Assembly (NCBI GenBank): GCA_017431395.1
Contig: JAFRLD010000147.1
Coordinates: 1-11,636 of the forward strand
Length of the DNA: 11,636 nucleotides
Origin: Bacillota bacterium
GTDB taxonomy: Bacteria; Bacillota; Clostridia; Peptostreptococcales; Anaerovoracaceae
Direction: 5' to 3'
Positions 7,907 to 11,636 of this stretch are shown piece by piece. Made by a program: the position numbers and the translations under genes. The notes beneath the pieces are model-generated. The model saw only the letters and a program-made list of their open reading frames with translations, had not been told where the DNA came from and did no database searches. How positions within the stretch are numbered: the first letter of the stretch is position 1; every line of letters begins with the position of its first letter.

Positions 7907-7914
7907 TATGAGAA

Positions 7915-8310
7915 ATGAGCAGCTACAATAACATGATCAGTAACGATATCATGCGGGCCGTTACGGATTACATCACTGAGAATGAAAAAAACAAGATCCC
8001 GACGAAAAACATCTCGAAGGTCGGAGAAGCTCTTGGCATGATCCGGATCCTGCTTGAGGGGTATAGTTCTAAAGATGACAGCGATCCGCTCTCCATTGCG
8101 GTCGATTACGGGGAAACGGATGTTACGCTGAACGTCACACTCCCTCTGGAATGGAGCTTCGATAAGAACGCTCTCAAGACCTGGAAAAAGATCCTGGGAC
8201 TCGTCGACGAGTTCTCTCACCAGCCCGGAGATACAGACGAAAACGGTGTCCCCATCGAGGACACCATCTGTTTCTGCATTCGTAATGTGTTCGAAGCCCC
8301 TGGCAAGTAG
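7915..8310 (+). CDS. Uncharacterised soluble 131-aa protein
   Basis: I do not recognise this protein. It is acidic, has no signal peptide or membrane helix, and looks like a small alpha/beta domain. Helical N-terminal residues 1-50 include a Lys/Asn-rich patch (NEKNKIPTKNISK, about 23-35) and a hydrophobic helix VGEALGMIRILLEGY (36-50). Probable strands follow at about 58-80 (IAVDYGETDVTLNVTLPLEW), then a helix at about 84-101 (DKNALKTWKKILGLVDEF), an acidic loop (PGDTDENG) and a last strand with DTICFCIRNVF (117-127). It has its own promoter and terminator, is transcribed divergently from the membrane-protein operon and converges on mnmA. The strict frame, good ribosome site and flanking signals support a real gene. 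A functional link to the operon is possible only through the shared intergenic region. Confidence 0.78.
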   Translation: MSSYNNMISNDIMRAVTDYITENEKNKIPTKNISKVGEALGMIRILLEGYSSKDDSDPLSIAVDYGETDVTLNVTLPLEWSFDKNALKTWKKILGLVDEFSHQPGDTDENGVPIEDTICFCIRNVFEAPGK

Positions 8311-8322
8311 GGACCGCGTTAC

Positions 8323-8345
8323 AGGATCCTTTTATGGGATCTTTT
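8323..8345 (+). terminator. Weak intrinsic terminator after the 131-aa gene
   Basis: A short stem (AGGATCC paired with GGATCTT, including one G-U pair) closes a 7-base loop and runs into TTTT. It starts 12 bases after the stop codon. It overlaps the mnmA stop codon (8344-8346) on the other strand, so the two genes converge with almost no space. The sequence acaggatcct occurs twice here (8321-8330 and 8346-8355), giving alternative pairings. No T-run follows the hairpin on the minus strand. Confidence 0.45.
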
Positions 8346-9414
8346 ACAGGATCCTCCCTCCCCCAAGGCAGATATCCTCATCATAAAGCACGGCCGCCTG
8401 TCCCGGCGTGATCGCCCGCTGCGGCTCATCGAAGATGATCTCCACGGTACCGTCGGAAGCGGATAAAGTCTCTTCGGGGACCGACCTTACCGTTGCCCAC
8501 TGTTCCTTCTGCTTGTATCTGGTCCGGACTCTGCATCGGACCTCCCCTTCGGGCACGATACCGCTGATCCAGTTGAACCGGCCAGCCTTTGCGTGCGAGC
8601 TGTAGACATCGTCCGGTCCTCCGAGATAGATCCGGTTGTGCTCCGCGTCGATCCGGCAGACATACCGCGGCCGGCCGAATGCCTGCCCGAGCCGCCGGGT
8701 CTGGCCAATGGTATAGTGGATGATCCCCTTATGCGTACCGATAGGATTCCCGTCGAGATCCACGAACTCTCCCTGGGGGAAGTCTCTGCCGGAAGCCTTG
8801 CGGATCACCGCTGCGTAGTCGCCGTCCGGTACGAAACAGATGTCCTGGCTGTCCGGCCGGTCCGCATTGACGAAACCGCTCGCTTCCGCGATCTCCCGCA
8901 CCTCACTCTTTCGCATGCTCCCAAGGGGCAGGAGCACGTGCTCCATCTGCTCCTGGGTCAGCGCATAAAGCACATAGCTCTGATCTTTCGTTTCATCCAG
9001 ACCTTTTCTCAGCAGATACCGGCCCGTCTTCTCATCCTTTTCGATCCGGGCGTAATGGCCGGTGGCGATGTGCGAGCATCCAAGCTTCTCCGCTTCACGC
9101 AAAAGCTGGCCAAACTTCAGCTCCCGATTGCAGTCGAGGCACGGATTCGGCGTCCTGCCGTTCGCATAGGCTTCGATGAACGGGTCGATGACCTGACAGC
9201 GAAACAGTTCCCGGTAATCGAATACATGATAAGACATGCCGAGCCTGCTGGCTATGGCCCCGGCATCCTTCACATTGTCCGGCGAGCCTTCCGGCGCCTC
9301 CTCATCCGAAAACAGCTGCATCGTGCAGCCGACGCACTCAAATCCTGCGTCCTGCACGAGCTTCGCTGTCACGGAGGAATCGACTCCGCCGCTCATTGCG
9401 ATCAGTGCTTTCAT
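8344..9414 (-). CDS. mnmA: tRNA-specific 2-thiouridylase MnmA
   Basis: MnmA adenylates and then thiolates uridine 34 of tRNA-Lys, tRNA-Glu and tRNA-Gln in the cytoplasm, taking sulfur from a cysteine desulfurase relay. The 356-aa length is normal. An N-terminal PP-loop ATPase domain carries MSGGVDSS (7-14) for ATP binding. NPCLDCN (90-96) holds catalytic Cys95, equivalent to Cys102 in E. coli. ATGHYARI (117-124), KDQSYVLY (143-150) and SQDICFV (189-195) with the second catalytic cysteine, Cys193, are all typical. IGTHKGIIHYTIGQTRRLG (225-243) marks the central domain, and the C-terminal beta-barrel ends in AITPGQAAVLYDED and GGGRIL. ATG at 9414 follows GGGGGAGAGG. It lies downstream of glmM on the same strand, separated by a hairpin, so expression may come from read-through or an unseen promoter. 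All expected residues are present. Confidence 0.97.
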   Translation of the reverse strand: MKALIAMSGGVDSSVTAKLVQDAGFECVGCTMQLFSDEEAPEGSPDNVKDAGAIASRLGMSYHVFDYRELFRCQVIDPFIEAYANGRTPNPCLDCNRELKFGQLLREAEKLGCSHIATGHYARIEKDEKTGRYLLRKGLDETKDQSYVLYALTQEQMEHVLLPLGSMRKSEVREIAEASGFVNADRPDSQDICFVPDGDYAAVIRKASGRDFPQGEFVDLDGNPIGTHKGIIHYTIGQTRRLGQAFGRPRYVCRIDAEHNRIYLGGPDDVYSSHAKAGRFNWISGIVPEGEVRCRVRTRYKQKEQWATVRSVPEETLSASDGTVEIIFDEPQRAITPGQAAVLYDEDICLGGGRIL

Positions 9415-9441
9415 TTTTCCTCTCCCCCTTCATTAGTAAAG

Positions 9442-9467
9442 AAGCCTCCGCACGCGTGCAGAGGCTT
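9442..9467 (-). terminator. GC-rich hairpin terminator between glmM and mnmA
   Basis: A 7-bp stem (AAGCCTC / GAGGCTT) encloses a second palindrome, GCACGCGTGC, making a strong extended hairpin 22 bases after the glmM stop. On the minus strand, the direction of glmM, it is followed only by CTTTACT, a weak T-tract. On the plus strand it is followed by TTATT directly after the stem, giving a better T-run, but no gene reads into it from that side. It probably attenuates or ends the glmM transcript. Confidence 0.6.
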
Positions 9468-9488
9468 TTATTCACATAACAGAGTTTT

Positions 9489-10835
9489 TTATGCTCTATG
9501 GCCCTTCGCCTCGATCACCTTGATCACGGCATCTACGTGACGCCCACAGATCTCCTCTGTATCCGCCTCGACCATGACTCGGATCACAGGCTCTGTTCCG
9601 GATTCACGCACCAGGATACGGCCGGTATCCCCGAGCTCATCCGCGACCTTCTGGACAGCCGCCTGGACATCCGGATCGTTCTGCGCGTCAGGCTTGCTCT
9701 TTACCCTGACGTTCTTCAGGACCTGCGGATAGAACACGACCGGAGCCGCCAGCTCGCTGAGCGGTTTTTCCTTCGCCAGCATAGCCTCCATGATCTTAAG
9801 GCTGGTCAGGATACCATCGCCGGTGGTCTCATACTTAGAGAAGATGATGTGTCCGGACTGCTCGCCGCCGATGCGGTTGCCGGTCTCGACCATATTCTCA
9901 TAGACATACTTGTCTCCGACCTTCGTCTTGTCATATTCGATGCCGACGCGGTCCAGAGCTTTGTAGAGACCGAAGTTGCTCATTACGGTCGTAACGACCT
10001 TGTTGTTCAGCAGCTTGCCTCTCTCCTTCATGTAAAGTCCATAGATGTAGATAATGTGATCGCCGGTGATGACGTTGCCCTTTTCATCCACTGCCAGGCA
10101 GCGGTCCGCATCGCCGTCGAAGGCGAAACCTACATCCAGTTCTTTTTCCTTCACGAGTTTCTGCAGATGCTCGATGTGTGTGGAGCCGCAGTCCGTGTTG
10201 ATGTTGTATCCGTTCGGCTCATCGTTGATGACATAGGTCTTCGCACCGAGCGCTTCGAATACGCTCTTCGCGATCTGCCATGCAGCTCCATTGGCCACAT
10301 CAAGGCCGACTCTCACGCCCTTGAATCCGTATTTGCTCATGCTGATGAGATGGCCGATGTAACGGTTCCGGCCATTGACATAGTCGATGGTCCGGCCGAT
10401 CTCTTCGCGGCCTGCTGCCGGGATGTCCAGCTTCCCGTCGATGTAATCTTCGACCTTGAGGATCGTATCCTCATCCATCTTCTCACCATCGCCGTTCAGC
10501 AGCTTGATGCCATTGTCGTAGTACGGGTTGTGCGATGCGGAGATCATGATCCCGCAGTCGAACTCATCGATCCTCGTAATATACGCGACGGACGGCGTCG
10601 TGGTGACGTGCATGATATAGGCGTCGGCCCCACTTGCCATAAGGCCTGTGCAGAGCGCATACTCGAACATGTAGCTCGATCTTCTGGTGTCCTTGCCGAT
10701 CAGCACCTTGGCCTTCTTGCCCTGGTTCGCACCGTAGTACCATCCGAGGAACCGTCCGATGCGGATCGCATGCTCGAAGTTCAATGTTACATTCGCTTCA
10801 CCGCGGAATCCATCTGTTCCGAAATATTTACCCAT
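9489..10835 (-). CDS. glmM: Phosphoglucosamine mutase GlmM
   Basis: GlmM interconverts glucosamine-6-phosphate and glucosamine-1-phosphate, the second step of UDP-GlcNAc synthesis for peptidoglycan. The 448-aa length is typical of the family. The N-terminus GKYFGTDGFRGEAN is a signature. ISASHNPYYDNGIK (98-111) carries Ser101, the residue that holds the phosphate. FDGDADRC (239-246) is the magnesium-binding loop. GGEQSGHII is the sugar-binding loop, and RESGTEPVIRVMVE near the C-terminus binds substrate phosphate. ATG at 10835 lies 4 bases after the stop of the upstream acetyltransferase gene. AAGGAGG, inside the end of that gene, is about 12 bases from the ATG, rather far but the only candidate; translational coupling is likely. 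No second nearby ATG gives a better start, since residues 2-11 are conserved. Confidence 0.97.
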   Translation of the reverse strand: MGKYFGTDGFRGEANVTLNFEHAIRIGRFLGWYYGANQGKKAKVLIGKDTRRSSYMFEYALCTGLMASGADAYIMHVTTTPSVAYITRIDEFDCGIMISASHNPYYDNGIKLLNGDGEKMDEDTILKVEDYIDGKLDIPAAGREEIGRTIDYVNGRNRYIGHLISMSKYGFKGVRVGLDVANGAAWQIAKSVFEALGAKTYVINDEPNGYNINTDCGSTHIEHLQKLVKEKELDVGFAFDGDADRCLAVDEKGNVITGDHIIYIYGLYMKERGKLLNNKVVTTVMSNFGLYKALDRVGIEYDKTKVGDKYVYENMVETGNRIGGEQSGHIIFSKYETTGDGILTSLKIMEAMLAKEKPLSELAAPVVFYPQVLKNVRVKSKPDAQNDPDVQAAVQKVADELGDTGRILVRESGTEPVIRVMVEADTEEICGRHVDAVIKVIEAKGHRA

Positions 10836-10839
10836 AGGT

Positions 10840-11502
10840 CTATCTGTCCTCCTTGTGTATGATCTCTCCGTTATCCTTCCAGATGCTGTTCTCAGGAACG
10901 ACGCCTCTGACGCAGGAAGTCGGATAAATGTTGCAGTTCCGGCCGATCACGGTACCCGGATTGCAGACGGCATTGCAGCCGACCTCTACGTGATCTCCGA
11001 GCATTGCCCCGAATTTGCGGATCCCGGTCTCCATCTGCTCCGTCCCGTTATGGACGACGACATTCTTCTTGTCCGACTTGACGTTGGATGTGATGCTTCC
11101 CGCTCCCATATGGCTGTAATAACCGAGGATGGAGTCGCCCACATAGTTGTAGTGCGGTGTCTGGACATGATCGAACAGAATGACATTCTTAAGCTCGACG
11201 GAGTTGCCGACGACACAGTTTGCTCCCACGAGCGCAGCGCTTCTGATGAAGGCACAGTGTCTGACTTCGGTCTCCGGTCCGATGATGCAGGGGGCTCCCA
11301 GATAAGCGGACTGGAAAACGGTCGCTGTCTTATGGACCCAGTCCTGCGGCTGGACTTCCTCATAGTCCTCTCCGAGCGTAGGGCCCAGGGCCAGGATCAT
11401 CTCCTTGATCCCCTTGAGCGCTTCCCACGGATAGGTGAAGCCTGCCAGATAATCAGCCGCCAGCGTGTGATCCAGATCATACAGTTCTTTTATCGTGTAC
11501 AT
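10840..11502 (-). CDS. Left-handed beta-helix acetyltransferase, GlmU C-terminal-like
   Basis: This 220-aa protein is probably a hexapeptide-repeat acetyltransferase acting on glucosamine-1-phosphate. Residues 1-50 form a helical lead (including YPWEALKGIKEMI), and about 57-200 form a hexapeptide-repeat beta-helix (repeats such as LVGANC, VVGNSV, VIGRNC). HYNYVGDSILG (117-127) followed by HMGAGSITSNV (131-141) matches the active-site region of GlmU, with His117 aligning with the GlmU catalytic histidine. The pyrophosphorylase domain of GlmU is absent: there is no N-terminal GxGTRM loop, and the length allows none. It sits directly before glmM and supplies the plausible next reaction, GlcN-1-P to GlcNAc-1-P, so another gene would have to supply uridylylation. 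The start is ATG at 11502, immediately after an upstream stop codon (TAAATG). Acetylation of a different sugar-phosphate is possible. Confidence 0.85.
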   Translation of the reverse strand: MYTIKELYDLDHTLAADYLAGFTYPWEALKGIKEMILALGPTLGEDYEEVQPQDWVHKTATVFQSAYLGAPCIIGPETEVRHCAFIRSAALVGANCVVGNSVELKNVILFDHVQTPHYNYVGDSILGYYSHMGAGSITSNVKSDKKNVVVHNGTEQMETGIRKFGAMLGDHVEVGCNAVCNPGTVIGRNCNIYPTSCVRGVVPENSIWKDNGEIIHKEDR

Positions 11503-11636
11503 TTACAGTCTCTCTTTCTTCTCGATCTCGAGGAAGTACTTATAGGTATCAACGGTCAGCTCGCCGCAGGCTGCTTCGTCACAGGCGATGATCGCACCGT
11601 TGTGCATCTGCAGAGCGGAGCAGGTCCACTTATGGC
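11503..11636 (-). CDS. C-terminal fragment of an unidentified gene (5' part outside window)
   Basis: An open frame enters from the right edge and ends at TAA 11505-11503, leaving 43 readable codons. The piece includes WTCSALQMHNGAIIACDEAA, then CGELTVDTYKYFLEIEKKER and a final Leu. It contains four cysteines and ends in a charged helix. I do not recognise the family. Its stop codon abuts the ATG of the acetyltransferase gene, so it is very likely co-transcribed and translationally coupled with the amino-sugar genes. The absence of stops and the close coupling support a real gene end. Confidence 0.65.
   Translation of the reverse strand, partial: HKWTCSALQMHNGAIIACDEAACGELTVDTYKYFLEIEKKERL

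Noticed and set aside
8321..8355. Direct repeat acaggatcct as a possible attachment site or mobile-element scar
   Set aside because: The 10-base copies are 15 bases apart between two intact convergent genes and are better explained by the terminator hairpin; there is no integrase or other mobile gene.
8593..9540. A 315-codon open frame on the plus strand opposite mnmA
   Set aside because: Antisense to the conserved mnmA; no recognisable motif, and it runs through the hairpin into glmM.
9498..10862. A 454-codon open frame on the plus strand opposite glmM
   Set aside because: It is the antisense shadow of a clear glmM with every family motif. Its translation shows no recognisable domain, and GC-biased codon use readily opens the opposite strand.

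Overview
The window looks like chromosomal DNA of a moderately GC-rich Clostridia-type Firmicute (Lachnospiraceae or a relative). This is inferred from AGGAGG-type ribosome binding sites, GTG and TTG starts, two YhgE/Pip-family envelope proteins, an ECF S-component-like domain of a Firmicute type, and an MnmA/GlmM pair close to Firmicute homologues. The species cannot be named from the sequence alone. Nearly everything is on the minus strand; the only plus-strand gene is a 131-codon one in the middle. No RNA gene, CRISPR array, insertion sequence or phage gene was seen, and no stretch longer than about 165 bases lacks a gene.

The left two thirds (1-7751, minus strand) read as one compact five-gene operon. 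It starts from an AT-rich intergenic promoter near 7790. In order of transcription it holds: a YhgE/Pip-type membrane protein (691 aa, TTG start), a small two-helix membrane protein (126 aa), a second, divergent YhgE/Pip-type protein (714 aa), a PLP-dependent glutamate decarboxylase (478 aa), and a large signalling protein cut by the window edge. The junctions are 0, -4, 15 and 14 bases, and no terminator was seen inside. The last protein fuses an ECF-transporter S-component-like membrane domain to extra helices, a HAMP-like linker and a PP2C/SpoIIE (RsbU-like) serine phosphatase. The linkage suggests an envelope or acid-stress module with its own vitamin- or small-molecule-sensing phosphatase. 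It is the most unusual part of the window.

The centre (7752-8343) is a divergent intergenic region with a promoter on each strand, then an unrecognised soluble 131-aa protein on the plus strand and a weak terminator. That gene converges on mnmA.

The right third (8344-11636, minus strand) is housekeeping. In order of transcription: the end of an unidentified gene, a left-handed beta-helix acetyltransferase resembling only the C-terminal half of GlmU, glmM (phosphoglucosamine mutase), a hairpin terminator, and mnmA (tRNA 2-thiouridylase). The acetyltransferase and glmM are 4 bases apart and fit consecutive steps of UDP-GlcNAc synthesis (GlcN-6-P to GlcN-1-P to GlcNAc-1-P).
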